From assembly GCF_039655875.1 (NCBI RefSeq), contig NZ_JBBYXK010000005.1:62001-126000 (forward strand): a stretch of DNA of 64,000 bases, read 5' to 3'. Under the pieces are notes generated by a model that saw nothing but the letters and a program-made list of their open reading frames with translations, was not told the DNA's origin and did not search any database. This stretch comes from Emcibacter sp. SYSU 3D8 (GTDB taxonomy: Bacteria; Pseudomonadota; Alphaproteobacteria; SMXS01). Each line of letters starts with the position of its first letter. Position 1 is the stretch's first letter. A program made the position numbers and the translations under genes. Below are positions 26,651 to 34,361 of the stretch, piece by piece.

Positions 26651-28189
26651 TCAGGCCATAATCGCTTCGATCAGGCGCGGCCCCTTCCCGGCCAGCGCCT
26701 TGTCCAACTCCCGCGCCAGATCGTCTGCCGTATCGACCGCCACGGACGGCACGCCGAAGCCCTCGCCGATCTTCACCCAGTCGAGGAACGGCTTGTCGAG
26801 GCCGGCCATGGATTGTGCGATCGGGCCCGGCTCGGTGATTCCGGCGCGTTGCAGTTCCACGTTGAGGATGTTGTAGCTGCGGTTGGAGCCGATGACGGTC
26901 ACCACGTCCAGATTCTCGCGGGCCTGGGTCCAGAACGCCTGCACCGAATAGGCGCCGCAACCGTCGGACTGAAAGTTGATCACTTTCCGGTCCGGACAGG
27001 CGATGGCCGCGCCCGTCGCCGCGCCAGGGCCCTCGCCGATGGCGCCGCCGGTCAGCATCAGGTGGGTAAAGCGCGGCGCATGGCGCGACGCCTCGAAATA
27101 ATGGACGCCGACGGTCAGTGCCTCGTCCATCATGATGCAGTTCTCCGGCTGCTGCCGGGCGATGATCGCGGCGACCGACTGGGCATCGAGCGGACCGGAC
27201 GGCATGTCCGGCCGGGTGCCGGATTCCGGTGCAATATCGCCGGGCGCGTTTACCTCGACGGCGAGCGCACCGAGCGCACCGAGCGTATCCTCGAGCGGTG
27301 ACGCCAGGGTGATGGCCTGCGCCTCGGTGATGACATGGCTGGGAATGCCCGGATAGCCGAAGAACGCCACCGGCCGACGCGTGCCCGCGACGATGACGTG
27401 TTTGTAGCGCTGCAACAGCGCGATCGCCTCGTCGGGAAAATACGGGACCTTGGCCACATGAGGCAGGCCGCCGCCCCGCTCCATGCGGGCGAAGAAACTG
27501 TCGCAGAGCAGGTCGGCGTCGGTCGCGGCGGCAATGCGGCCGGCCAGTTCGATACCCTCGGCCGACAGACCCTCGGCGCCCAGCAGGATGGCGCATCGGC
27601 TGGTGGCCAGCGCCTTGGCGGCATGGATGACATTGCCCGACGAAAAGGTCTTCACCGGATCGGGCCGGCGCGCCGGGATTGCCGTTCCGGCATCGCCGAG
27701 CTGGGAATCATGGGCCACGGTCAAGGTGGCGACGCGGCCCCCGTTCTGCCTGGCGCCCTCGACCGCGCCGGCCAGGTCCATGGCCACGGTGGTCGCGCCC
27801 AGATTCTCCTTCACGTAGTCGCTGACCGTACGGGCGATCCATTCGATATGGGTGGCGAGCAGCGGGTCGGCCGGCAGGTGCCAGCTAGCATGTTCGCCGA
27901 TGACATTCAGCACCGGCGTGAACGCCCGCTTGGCGTTGTGCAGGTTGGTGAGGCCGTTGGCGAGGCCGGGTCCCAGGTGAAGCAGGCACATGGCCGGGTT
28001 ACGGGTCATGCGGCCATATCCGTCGGCCGCGCCGGTTGCCACGTTCTCGTGCAGGCACAGGATGCCGCGAATCCCCGGCACCGCGTCGAGCGCCAGTACC
28101 AGCGGCATCTCGGTGGTGCCCGGATTGGCGAAACAGACCTCGATGCCTTCGCTGATCGCGGCGGCGACCAGTGCTTCCGCACCGTTCAT
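26651..28189 (-). CDS. Thiamine diphosphate-dependent enzyme, acetolactate synthase / benzoylformate decarboxylase-like
   Basis: A 512-residue ThDP enzyme. The N-terminal Pyr domain carries the activating glutamate E48 in LCLHENVATGAADGYGR. A central domain follows, and the PP domain has the cofactor segment QSDGCGAYSVQAFWTQA with SNRSYNIL closing the GDG...N-like motif; the first Gly is replaced (SDG for GDG). The family includes acetolactate synthase, benzoylformate and other 2-oxo acid decarboxylases. Length is shorter than biosynthetic acetolactate synthase (about 560-590), and no regulatory subunit is near, so a decarboxylase or ligase of unknown 2-oxo acid is likely. Confidence 0.82.
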   Translation of the reverse strand: MNGAEALVAAAISEGIEVCFANPGTTEMPLVLALDAVPGIRGILCLHENVATGAADGYGRMTRNPAMCLLHLGPGLANGLTNLHNAKRAFTPVLNVIGEHASWHLPADPLLATHIEWIARTVSDYVKENLGATTVAMDLAGAVEGARQNGGRVATLTVAHDSQLGDAGTAIPARRPDPVKTFSSGNVIHAAKALATSRCAILLGAEGLSAEGIELAGRIAAATDADLLCDSFFARMERGGGLPHVAKVPYFPDEAIALLQRYKHVIVAGTRRPVAFFGYPGIPSHVITEAQAITLASPLEDTLGALGALAVEVNAPGDIAPESGTRPDMPSGPLDAQSVAAIIARQQPENCIMMDEALTVGVHYFEASRHAPRFTHLMLTGGAIGEGPGAATGAAIACPDRKVINFQSDGCGAYSVQAFWTQARENLDVVTVIGSNRSYNILNVELQRAGITEPGPIAQSMAGLDKPFLDWVKIGEGFGVPSVAVDTADDLARELDKALAGKGPRLIEAIMA

Positions 28190-28251
28190 ATGGCGGCTCC
28201 CCCTCGGATTGGAGGGCAGACTCTAGCGGGCAAGGCAGGACGGTCAACGGA

Positions 28252-28285
28252 ATAAGCCCGCCGACACGGGGAGGAGTCGGCGGGC
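28252..28285 (-). terminator. Strong minus-strand intrinsic terminator
   Basis: A perfect 10-base GC-rich stem (GCCCGCCGAC at 28256-28265 with GTCGGCGGGC at 28276-28285) with a 10-base loop is followed on the minus strand by TTATT. It lies between the symporter gene and the ThDP gene, 63 bases upstream of the latter's start. It would end any transcript coming from 28290-28500. Confidence 0.55.
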
Positions 28286-28436
28286 TCGCTCAGGAGACGT
28301 CATTGCTGACGTCACGGGGATCGCGGTGCGCTTGTCCTGCGGTAGGGGCGCTGGTGAGGGGGAGCGCATGACCCGTATCCGGTGTCATTCCCTCACCAGC
28401 GCGTCCCAGCCGGAACTTGCGAGTGGCTCTCAACTG
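28253..28436 (-). ncRNA. Candidate small RNA in the symporter / ThDP enzyme gap
   Basis: No convincing gene occupies 28190-28506. On the minus strand, TTGCAA (28471-28466) and TACATC (28448-28443) are 17 bases apart and could drive a transcript from about 28436. It would contain the long hairpin at 28348-28402, a 7-base inverted repeat (GACGTCA/TGACGTC, 28296-28313), and end at the terminator at 28252-28285, about 184 bases in all. Fur-like motifs overlap the -35 region. An alternative is a long 3' untranslated region of the symporter message. Confidence 0.25.
28348..28402. repeat. Long imperfect hairpin with 13-base perfect arms
   Basis: GCGCTGGTGAGGG (28348-28360) is a perfect inverted copy of CCCTCACCAGCGC (28390-28402). 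Inside, ATGAC/GTCAT and CCG/CGG arms pair again, giving a stem-loop of more than 50 bases. It could be the body of a structured RNA or a REP-like palindrome. No second copy was noticed in the window. Confidence 0.5.
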
Positions 28437-28455
28437 AAGACAGATGTACTTCACC

Positions 28456-28494
28456 TGAGAATCGCTTGCAACACTTTTTTGCGATTCATTCTCA
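28456..28494. promoter_or_regulatory. Paired Fur-like motifs facing each other
   Basis: TGAGAATCGCTTGCAA on the plus strand (28456-28471) faces TGAGAATGAATCGCAA on the minus strand (28494-28479). Both resemble the TGAGAAT-containing half of iron-regulator (Fur-type) boxes, and together they form an inverted repeat around an A/T run. The targets are unclear, because neither flanking gene is an obvious iron gene. Confidence 0.3.
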
Positions 28495-28506
28495 TAATTT
28501 TGATGA

Positions 28507-29751
28507 CTACAGCTTGTCGCCTTCAAGCGCCGGGTCGTCGACCACATCGGGCAGATAGCGCCCGACCACCGCCGCGCCCACGGCATCACCCCAGACATTG
28601 ACCGAGGTGCGGAACCGGTCGAGGAACCAGTCGACCGTCAGCAGCAGGCCGATGCCCTCCAGCGGCAGGCCCACTGCATTCAGCACGATCACCATGGTGA
28701 CCAGCCCGGCTTCCGGGATGCCCGCTGCGCCGATCGCCGCCAGCGTCGCGGTGATGACGATGATCACCTGATGCTCAAGGCCCAGCGGCACACCGTAGGC
28801 CTGGGCGATGAACATGGCGGCGCACGCCTCGTACAGCGCCGTACCGTTCATGTTGACGGTGGTGCCCAGGGGAATGACGAAGCGCACCGCGCGCGGGTCG
28901 ACCCCCTCTTGCCGTGCGCATTCCAGGGTCAGCGGCATGGTTGCCGAGGAACTGGCGGTGCCGAAGGCGGTCAGCAGCGCGCGCAACAGCCCGGCGAGAT
29001 AGCGCCAGCCCCGTCCGGCGACGAAGAACAGGATCAGCAACAGGACAACGAAGTGAATGGACAATGCCGACAGCACCGTGAGGACATGCAGGCCCACGGC
29101 ACCTACCTCGGCCAGGAACCCGCCATGCAGTTGCGCCGTGCCCAGCCGGGCCGCCACCAGTGCAAAAATGCCCAGCGGCGCCAGATACATCAGCCAGACG
29201 ACCAGCTTCATCATGGCCTCGTTGATGCCGTCGAAGAATTCGATGACATGCGCACCGCGCCGTCCCACGGTGGTCAGTGCAGCGCCAAGCAAGAGCGCGA
29301 ACAGGATGAGGGGCAGCAGGTTCGTCTTGGCCGCCGCATCGACCAGATTCGGCTGGACGATCTGGAACAGGATATCGGTCGGCCCCATATCGGCCTTGGA
29401 AGCGACCTGCTCCGGGATGGTCCCGTCGCCAAGGGCAATGCCGACGCCCGGCTGGATGACGTTGACGACGATCAGGCCGATGACGACGGCGATGCAGGTC
29501 GTCACCAGGAAATAACCGACGGTCAGACCGCCGATCCGCCCCAGCTTCCTGATGTCGCCCAGCGCCGTGACGCCCGACAGCACGGCCGCAAAGATCAGCG
29601 GCACGATCAGCATCTTCAGCATGGTCAGGAAAAGGTCGCCCATCCATTTCAGCGACATGCCCGCCGCCGGCGAAAACCACCCGAGAAGGGCGCCCAGAAC
29701 GACACCGGTGGCGATCGCATAAAGAATGATTTTGGCGTGCTTGTGGCCCAC
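28507..29751 (-). CDS. Dicarboxylate/amino acid:cation symporter (DAACS family)
   Basis: A 414-residue inner-membrane transporter of the glutamate/dicarboxylate symporter family (GltP/DctA). The serine-rich re-entrant loop TAFGTASSSATMPLTL, the NMNGTA variant of the NMDGT sodium/cation motif, and AAIGAAGIPEAG of the second hairpin are all present, with about eight hydrophobic helices. It imports C4-dicarboxylates or glutamate/aspartate with protons or sodium. The Asp-to-Asn change in NMDGT is seen in some members and may affect cation coupling (inference). It is probably a single-gene unit, with the structured gap at its 3' end. Confidence 0.92.
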   Translation of the reverse strand: MGHKHAKIILYAIATGVVLGALLGWFSPAAGMSLKWMGDLFLTMLKMLIVPLIFAAVLSGVTALGDIRKLGRIGGLTVGYFLVTTCIAVVIGLIVVNVIQPGVGIALGDGTIPEQVASKADMGPTDILFQIVQPNLVDAAAKTNLLPLILFALLLGAALTTVGRRGAHVIEFFDGINEAMMKLVVWLMYLAPLGIFALVAARLGTAQLHGGFLAEVGAVGLHVLTVLSALSIHFVVLLLILFFVAGRGWRYLAGLLRALLTAFGTASSSATMPLTLECARQEGVDPRAVRFVIPLGTTVNMNGTALYEACAAMFIAQAYGVPLGLEHQVIIVITATLAAIGAAGIPEAGLVTMVIVLNAVGLPLEGIGLLLTVDWFLDRFRTSVNVWGDAVGAAVVGRYLPDVVDDPALEGDKL

Positions 29752-29864
29752 GTCGTTCCCCCGGTGCTGGTTTTGCGGCGGGTAACGAATGGCCTACCGC
29801 CGGTAATGTTCAGTGTAACGGCAGGCCGGGGCTGGTCAACGACTGCGGCTGGCGGTCGTCCGCC

Positions 29865-30269
29865 TTACAGGTGGCGCAAGGCATCCGGGTCGAATTCCAG
29901 ACCCATCGACGCCAGCCCGTCTTCCAGGAAATCACCCAGCTGGGGCGTGCCGATCAGGTAATCGGCGGTGGCGTTGGTCGCTTCCTGCTTCGCGGTTTCC
30001 ACCGCCTCTTCCCAATCCTCGGCATCGTAGGTGCCGCGGCCGACCCACATCAACGCGACCAGTTCATAGGCCGCGTCGTCGTCCAGATCCTCGATCGCCT
30101 CATGCAGTTCCTGGTAGGTGGGGTCGTCCGCAAAATCCTCGAGAATGATGCGCTCGCCGTCATCGGCTTCGTCCGATCCCGGATTTTCCTCGACGGGATC
30201 GACCTTCACGTCGAATTCTCGGGCCTTGACGATGATGTAGGAAACGACGCCGACGCTCAGTGATTCCAT
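29865..30269 (-). CDS. DUF3775 family protein
   Basis: A 134-residue acidic protein of the uncharacterised DUF3775 family, which I know mainly from alphaproteobacteria. The characteristic pieces are VSYIIVKAREFDVKVDPVEENPGS, the acidic DDDAAYELVALMWVGRGTY, and a C-terminal IGTPQLGDFLEDGL helix. No function is known. The ATG at 30269 sits 5 bases after GGAGG; a TTG 12 bases upstream is an unlikely alternative. It is transcribed in the same direction as DUF1491 upstream. Confidence 0.82.
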   Translation of the reverse strand: MESLSVGVVSYIIVKAREFDVKVDPVEENPGSDEADDGERIILEDFADDPTYQELHEAIEDLDDDAAYELVALMWVGRGTYDAEDWEEAVETAKQEATNATADYLIGTPQLGDFLEDGLASMGLEFDPDALRHL

Positions 30270-30335
30270 GGAACCCTCCAACCATGCACGTGACGGTAAA
30301 TAGGTATACCGCGCAAAGGTTCCAGCCGGAACGCC

Positions 30336-30674
30336 TCAGATAATGGGGTCGTCCAGAAGATGGCTCCCGTCGCGGGATTCGACCTCGACTACCCACAGGT
30401 CCGGATCGAACTTCGCCTGTTTGGCGATGAAGGCGTCGGCCTCGTGGTCCGGGATCGGGTCCGGCCCCGTGGCGCGCAGCCACGCCCGGTTGCCATCCAT
30501 GTCGACCGTGCGTTCGAACACGGTCGAGCCGATGCCGTGCTGATAGAGCTTGATCAGCACCGTGCCCGCCGTGTCGTCACCGTGGCGGACGACCATGGCG
30601 GGAATGGCGCTGATCTCGCACAGCCTGATATATGCCTGGACCCAGAATTTGGCGTTGAGGCGCGGCTGGCTCAG
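30336..30674 (-). CDS. DUF1491 family protein, probably starting at CTG
   Basis: A 112-residue protein of the uncharacterised alphaproteobacterial DUF1491 family. The first ATG (30596) would give only 86 residues and cut off the conserved N-terminus. In the same frame the sequence continues upstream as SQPRLNAKFWVQAYIRLCE, matching the family's usual PRLxxxxWVQAYxRRC opening, back to a CTG at 30674 that overlaps the preceding TGA. No ATG, GTG or TTG is available in that stretch. The C-terminus WVVEVESRDGSHLLDDP is typical. The start is therefore inferred; it may be translationally coupled to the gene before it. Confidence 0.72.
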   Translation of the reverse strand: MSQPRLNAKFWVQAYIRLCEISAIPAMVVRHGDDTAGTVLIKLYQHGIGSTVFERTVDMDGNRAWLRATGPDPIPDHEADAFIAKQAKFDPDLWVVEVESRDGSHLLDDPII

Positions 30675-30961
30675 AGCTCGACCTCGTACAGCTTCTGGAC
30701 CTGCGGCGCGCCGTCGACCACGCCGCCGAGGCGCGGCAGGACCGAGGCCACGTGCGGCGTATCGCGGTGCGCCTGGAGCGCCGCTTCGTTCTGGTAGATT
30801 TCGATCATGATGAACTCCAGCGGGTCCTCGGTGCGGAACAGCTTGTAGACCACCGTTTCCGGCTCGTTGGCTTCGACCACACCGCTCATGGTGCGGCCAA
30901 CGGCGGCGAATTCCATTTCCTTGCCCGGTTTGACCCGAACCTTGACGATCTGTGCGAACAT
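30671..30961 (-). CDS. Antibiotic biosynthesis monooxygenase (ABM) domain protein
   Basis: A 96-residue dimeric ferredoxin-like (ABM/YgiN) protein. It opens with MFAQIVKVRVKPGKEMEFAAV and contains EPETVVYKLFRTEDPLEFIMIEIYQNEAALQAHRDTPH, where the IYxNEAALxAH segment is the family hallmark. Such proteins oxidise quinols or polyketides without a cofactor, or act as accessory isomerases. It lies 15 bases downstream of the PTGR-type reductase and overlaps the DUF1491 start by 4 bases. Confidence 0.85.
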   Translation of the reverse strand: MFAQIVKVRVKPGKEMEFAAVGRTMSGVVEANEPETVVYKLFRTEDPLEFIMIEIYQNEAALQAHRDTPHVASVLPRLGGVVDGAPQVQKLYEVEL

Positions 30962-30976
30962 GATGCTTTCCTCCTG

Positions 30977-31996
30977 TCAGGCGTCGCTGATCTTCAGCAG
31001 CAGCTTGCCGTCGTGGCTGCCGCTGAACAGCTTGTTGAATACGTCCGGCGCATGCTCGAGGCCCTCACGGACGTCGACCTTGAACTTCAGCTTGCCGGCC
31101 TTGATCCAGTCGTTGATCTGCTCGTAGCCGGGCATGACCCGGTGGAAATAATCCGACACCAGCAACCCTTCCACGTGGGCGCGCTTGACCAGGATATTCC
31201 ACATGTTGCGCGGACCGGGCGGCGGATTGTGGCTGTCATTGTAGGCCGAGATCATGCCGCAGATGGCGATGCGGGCGTGTAGCGCCATGTTGTCCATGGC
31301 CGCCTCGAGGGTCGGCCCGCCGACATTCTCGAAATAGACGTCGAAACCATCCGGGAAGTGTTTGCCGATCTCGCCCGACAGGTCTGTGGTCGCGCGATAG
31401 TCGATCGCCGCATCGAAGCCCAGTTCCTCGGTCAGCCAGCGGCATTTTTCCGCGCCGCCGGCGATGCCGACCACCTTGCACCCCTTGATCTTGCCCATCT
31501 GGCCGACCAGCGAGCCCACGCCGCCCGCCGCACCGGAGACCAGCAGATTCTCGCCATCCTTAAGCCGGCCGATCTCGAACAGACCGTAATAGGCGGTGGC
31601 GCCGACCGCGCCAAGCGGGTGCAGATAGGTGGTGAGATCATGCCCCCAGTCGACGGGCACGGGGCCGAGCATGCCCGGCTTGGCCACCACATAATCGGCC
31701 CAGGCGCCCAGGCCGGAGACGATCTGACCGACCGGATGGGCGTCGACGTTCGACTTGACCACCTTGCCGAGCACCACCGAGCGAACCGGCGAGCCTAGCG
31801 GAATTGGCGGCGCATAATTGCCGCCGGCATCCATCCAGCCGCGAATTGCCGGGTCCATTGCGGCATAGAGGATGCGGACCAGAAACTCGCCCGGACCCGG
31901 TTCGGGCACCGCGCTCTCGAGCCACTGGTAATCGCTTGCCTTCGGCTCGCCCTCGGGCCGCTGCACCAGCAGCCATTCACGATTGGTCTCGGCCAT
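30977..31996 (-). CDS. NADP-dependent oxidoreductase, prostaglandin/leukotriene reductase (PTGR) or curcumin reductase type
   Basis: A 339-residue MDR-family double-bond reductase. LGAVGATAYYGLFEIGRLKDGENLLVSGAAGGVGSLVGQ is the NADP-binding start, and GIAGGAEKCRWLTEELGFDAAIDY with FDVYFENVGG is the signature shared with PTGR1 and CurA. They reduce alpha,beta-unsaturated ketones. ATG 31996 has GGAGG upstream; an ATG at 32035 would be 13 residues longer. A paralogue lies at 57957-58952. Transcribed with the ABM gene. Confidence 0.9.
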   Translation of the reverse strand: MAETNREWLLVQRPEGEPKASDYQWLESAVPEPGPGEFLVRILYAAMDPAIRGWMDAGGNYAPPIPLGSPVRSVVLGKVVKSNVDAHPVGQIVSGLGAWADYVVAKPGMLGPVPVDWGHDLTTYLHPLGAVGATAYYGLFEIGRLKDGENLLVSGAAGGVGSLVGQMGKIKGCKVVGIAGGAEKCRWLTEELGFDAAIDYRATTDLSGEIGKHFPDGFDVYFENVGGPTLEAAMDNMALHARIAICGMISAYNDSHNPPPGPRNMWNILVKRAHVEGLLVSDYFHRVMPGYEQINDWIKAGKLKFKVDVREGLEHAPDVFNKLFSGSHDGKLLLKISDA

Positions 31997-32038
31997 CACA
32001 TCCTCCGCGAAAGTGTCCGCCATCAATACGGCCAACCC

Positions 32039-32428
32039 TCAATAAGGAACAGGCTTGCCGTTGTCGATGATCACGCGCTCCTCACCCAGCCAGATCGGCG
32101 AGCGGGCGAAATCGATGAACCGCGCCTCGTCCTCGACCGCCTCGGCCATGGCGGCCTGCGCCGCCGGGTCCTGCATCCGCTCCTGCAGGAACTCCAGGCT
32201 GGGCCACCATGCCTCGGCGACGCCGTCATAGGGCTCGGGCGCGCCGCGGTCGTCGACAAACAATTTGTTGAGCGGATTGTCGGAGGTGTGGGTCTGCACG
32301 TAGCGGACCATGCCGATGTGCTGCATCAGCCGCTGGCCGAGCCGGCCGTGGTTTTCGTACCAATAGCGCTGGAATTCCTCGCGGCTGAGATGGTCCTGCC
32401 GCCGCAGGCAGAAGGTGAGTTTGAGCAT
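32039..32428 (-). CDS. EthD domain protein
   Basis: A 129-residue dimeric alpha-beta barrel protein of the EthD family. The opening MLKLTFCLRRQDHLSREEFQRYWYENH is the diagnostic segment, with VRYVQTHT and the AEAWWPSLEFLQERMQDP tail. EthD is needed for a cytochrome P450 ether-degradation system but its chemistry is unclear; many relatives sit in hydrocarbon or steroid loci. It is first in the minus-strand group EthD-PTGR-ABM-DUF1491 and divergent from the VOC gene. Confidence 0.85.
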   Translation of the reverse strand: MLKLTFCLRRQDHLSREEFQRYWYENHGRLGQRLMQHIGMVRYVQTHTSDNPLNKLFVDDRGAPEPYDGVAEAWWPSLEFLQERMQDPAAQAAMAEAVEDEARFIDFARSPIWLGEERVIIDNGKPVPY

Positions 32429-32507
32429 GACGTTCCCCGTTTGGCGTGTTGGCATTGGCTGCCAGTATGCGCCACTATGGCTTGAACCGTCATCAGGGGA
32501 GAGATCG

Positions 32508-33065
32508 ATGGCAATGCCGAGCGAACGCAAGATTTTCCAGGACGCGTGGGTCGTCGACGACCTCATGGCCGCCTGCAACCGCTGGATCAAGTTCTACGGC
32601 GTCGGGCCGTTCTACATCACCCAGAACCTCACCATCGGCAACGTGCAGTACCGCGGCGCGCCGGGCGAGTTGCGCATGTCGGTTGCCCTGGCGCAGGCCG
32701 GCGACGTGCAGATCGAGCTGATCGAACAGCACAGCGACAGCAACAGCGCCTACCGCGACATGTACGCGAAGGGCCAGCACGGCTTCCACCATTGCTGCGT
32801 CTGGAGCAGCGACTACGATTCCGACATGAAAGCCTATCCGGCCGCCGGCTATCCGGCGACGACCTATGGCGGCGGCGACGGCAGCGCGCCGCGTTTCGCC
32901 TATTTCGACGCGCGCAAGGACTTCGACATCTTCCTCGAGATCGTCGAGCCCAACGACGCGATCCGCGCCTCGTTCAAACGGGTCGCCGATGCCGCCGCCA
33001 CCTGGGACGGCAAGACCGACCCGATCCGCATCAACCAGCCGGACGGCAGCTACACGGTTCCCTGA
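32508..33065 (+). CDS. VOC (glyoxalase/dioxygenase) superfamily protein
   Basis: A 185-residue vicinal oxygen chelate protein. Two beta-alpha-beta repeats can be seen: FQDAWVVDDLMAACNRWIKFYGVGPFY and GFHHCCVWSSDYDSDMKAYPAAGYPAT. Possible metal ligands are His in FHH, Glu in VQIELIEQ, and Glu in DIFLEIVEP. The family includes glyoxalases, extradiol dioxygenases and methylmalonyl-CoA epimerases. AGGGGAGAG precedes ATG 32508. The LLM gene begins 11 bases later, so the two form an operon. Confidence 0.85.
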   Translation: MAMPSERKIFQDAWVVDDLMAACNRWIKFYGVGPFYITQNLTIGNVQYRGAPGELRMSVALAQAGDVQIELIEQHSDSNSAYRDMYAKGQHGFHHCCVWSSDYDSDMKAYPAAGYPATTYGGGDGSAPRFAYFDARKDFDIFLEIVEPNDAIRASFKRVADAAATWDGKTDPIRINQPDGSYTVP

Positions 33066-33076
33066 AGGAGACGGTC

Positions 33077-33943
33077 ATGAATCTCGGCAGGCGCTCGGTC
33101 TGGGCAGGACTCGACGGCTACACCGCCAAGGAAGCCGCCGGCTTTGCCCGTCGGCTGGAGGACTGGGGCTACGGCACGCTGTGGATTCCCGAAGGCCTGG
33201 GCCGCGAACCACTGTCGCTGGCGGCCTGGCTGCTGGCGAACACGAGGACGCTGACGATCGCCACCGGCATCACCAACATCTACGGCCGGGACGCGCGCAC
33301 CGCGAAAGTGGCGCAGATGGCGCTCAACGAGCAGTCGGGCGGACGGTTCCTGCTGGGACTGGGCGTGTCGCACAAGCCGCTGGTGGAGGGCTTCCGGGGC
33401 CACAGCTATGGCAAGCCCATCGCGGCGATGACCGGCTATCTCGGCGCCATGGCGCAGGTCCAGTACATGGCGCCCGCGCCGGCCGCGACGCCAAAGACGG
33501 TGATCGCGGCGCTGGGCCCGAAGATGCTGGAAGTGGCGCGCGACAAGGCCGACGGCGCCCATCCCTACCTCGTCACGCCGGAGCATACCGCCGGGGCGCG
33601 GCGTATCCTGGGTGCCGGCAAGCTGCTGTGCCCGGAACAGAAGGTGGTGCTGGAGACCGATCCGGCGAAGGCCCGGGAGATCGCCCGAAAAGGCATCGCC
33701 ATCTACCTGGACCTGCCGAACTACCGCAACAACCTGGTGCGGCTGGGTTTCTCGGACGCCGACCTGGACAAGGGCGGCTCGGACACGCTGGTGGACGCGA
33801 TCGTGGCGTGGGGCGACGCGTCGGCGATCAACGAGCGCATCGAGGCCCATCTGGACGCCGGTGCCGATCAGGTCTGCATCCAGGCGCTGAGCGACGATGG
33901 ACGGGCGGATGAAAAGGCACTCGCGGCACTGGCCAAGGGCTGA
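33077..33943 (+). CDS. LLM-class flavoprotein, putative F420-dependent oxidoreductase
   Basis: A 288-residue TIM-barrel protein of the luciferase-like class, close in layout to the TIGR03620 group annotated as F420-dependent. RRLEDWGYGTLWIPEGLGREPLSLAAWLLANTRTLTIATGITNIYGRDA is the N-terminal signature, and GRFLLGLGVSHKPLVEGFRG follows. AAGGAG precedes ATG 33077. Whether it uses F420 or FMN cannot be decided; no F420 biosynthesis genes are in the window. Co-transcribed with the VOC gene. Confidence 0.85.
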   Translation: MNLGRRSVWAGLDGYTAKEAAGFARRLEDWGYGTLWIPEGLGREPLSLAAWLLANTRTLTIATGITNIYGRDARTAKVAQMALNEQSGGRFLLGLGVSHKPLVEGFRGHSYGKPIAAMTGYLGAMAQVQYMAPAPAATPKTVIAALGPKMLEVARDKADGAHPYLVTPEHTAGARRILGAGKLLCPEQKVVLETDPAKAREIARKGIAIYLDLPNYRNNLVRLGFSDADLDKGGSDTLVDAIVAWGDASAINERIEAHLDAGADQVCIQALSDDGRADEKALAALAKG

Positions 33944-33997
33944 TCGCAAGCCGGCGCGTCGTTCCCGCCCGGCCATGCGGGCGGTGATGGGCGGAGG

Positions 33998-34282
33998 CTA
34001 CTTGCCGCGCCGGTAATCGACGGTGGTGCCGGGCGATTGCCGGAATGGCTCGCGGAGCAGGATCATGTCGGGTGGCTCATGCTCATCCTGCTTGGCCGTC
34101 TGCTGATCGCTGCCGTGTTCGGTGACGGGCTGCGATTGCATGGTCCCCGTCTGCGCGGTGCCTTTGTCGTCCGCGTCGCCGGTGAAACGCTTGCCCTGGG
34201 CGTATGCCGCCGTGGCCGTCAGCGCCAATCCCAGCACGCTCGCGAGCATGAACAGGCGGCGTGCGGTCGAATCGGCGTTCAT
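33998..34282 (-). CDS. Small secreted hypothetical protein
   Basis: A 94-residue protein I do not recognise. RRLFMLASVLGLALTATAAYA at about residues 9-29 is a convincing signal peptide with an AYA cleavage site. The mature part is short, polar and Gln/Asp/Thr-rich, ending DMILLREPFRQSPGTTVDYRRGK. The ATG at 34282 is chosen because it places the signal peptide at the N-terminus. It is convergent with the LLM gene. Possibly a periplasmic or lipid-associated peptide. Confidence 0.55.
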   Translation of the reverse strand: MNADSTARRLFMLASVLGLALTATAAYAQGKRFTGDADDKGTAQTGTMQSQPVTEHGSDQQTAKQDEHEPPDMILLREPFRQSPGTTVDYRRGK

Positions 34283-34361
34283 GGCGTCGTCCTCAGGCAG
34301 TTCGGTCCCATCGGGAGAGAGTGAGATGCGTCGGTTGAACGGCACATGAACGCGTCCGCCG

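Noticed and set aside
26651-28189. Biosynthetic acetolactate synthase (ilvB/ilvI)
   Set aside because: The protein is shorter than the biosynthetic enzyme, has no ilvN-type subunit next to it and carries SDG in place of GDG. Left as a ThDP enzyme of unknown 2-oxo acid.
28326-28601. Open frame on the plus strand of about 91 codons across the structured gap
   Set aside because: Runs antisense into the symporter end, has no ribosome site and no family resemblance. Its translation is dominated by Arg/Pro/His at the end.
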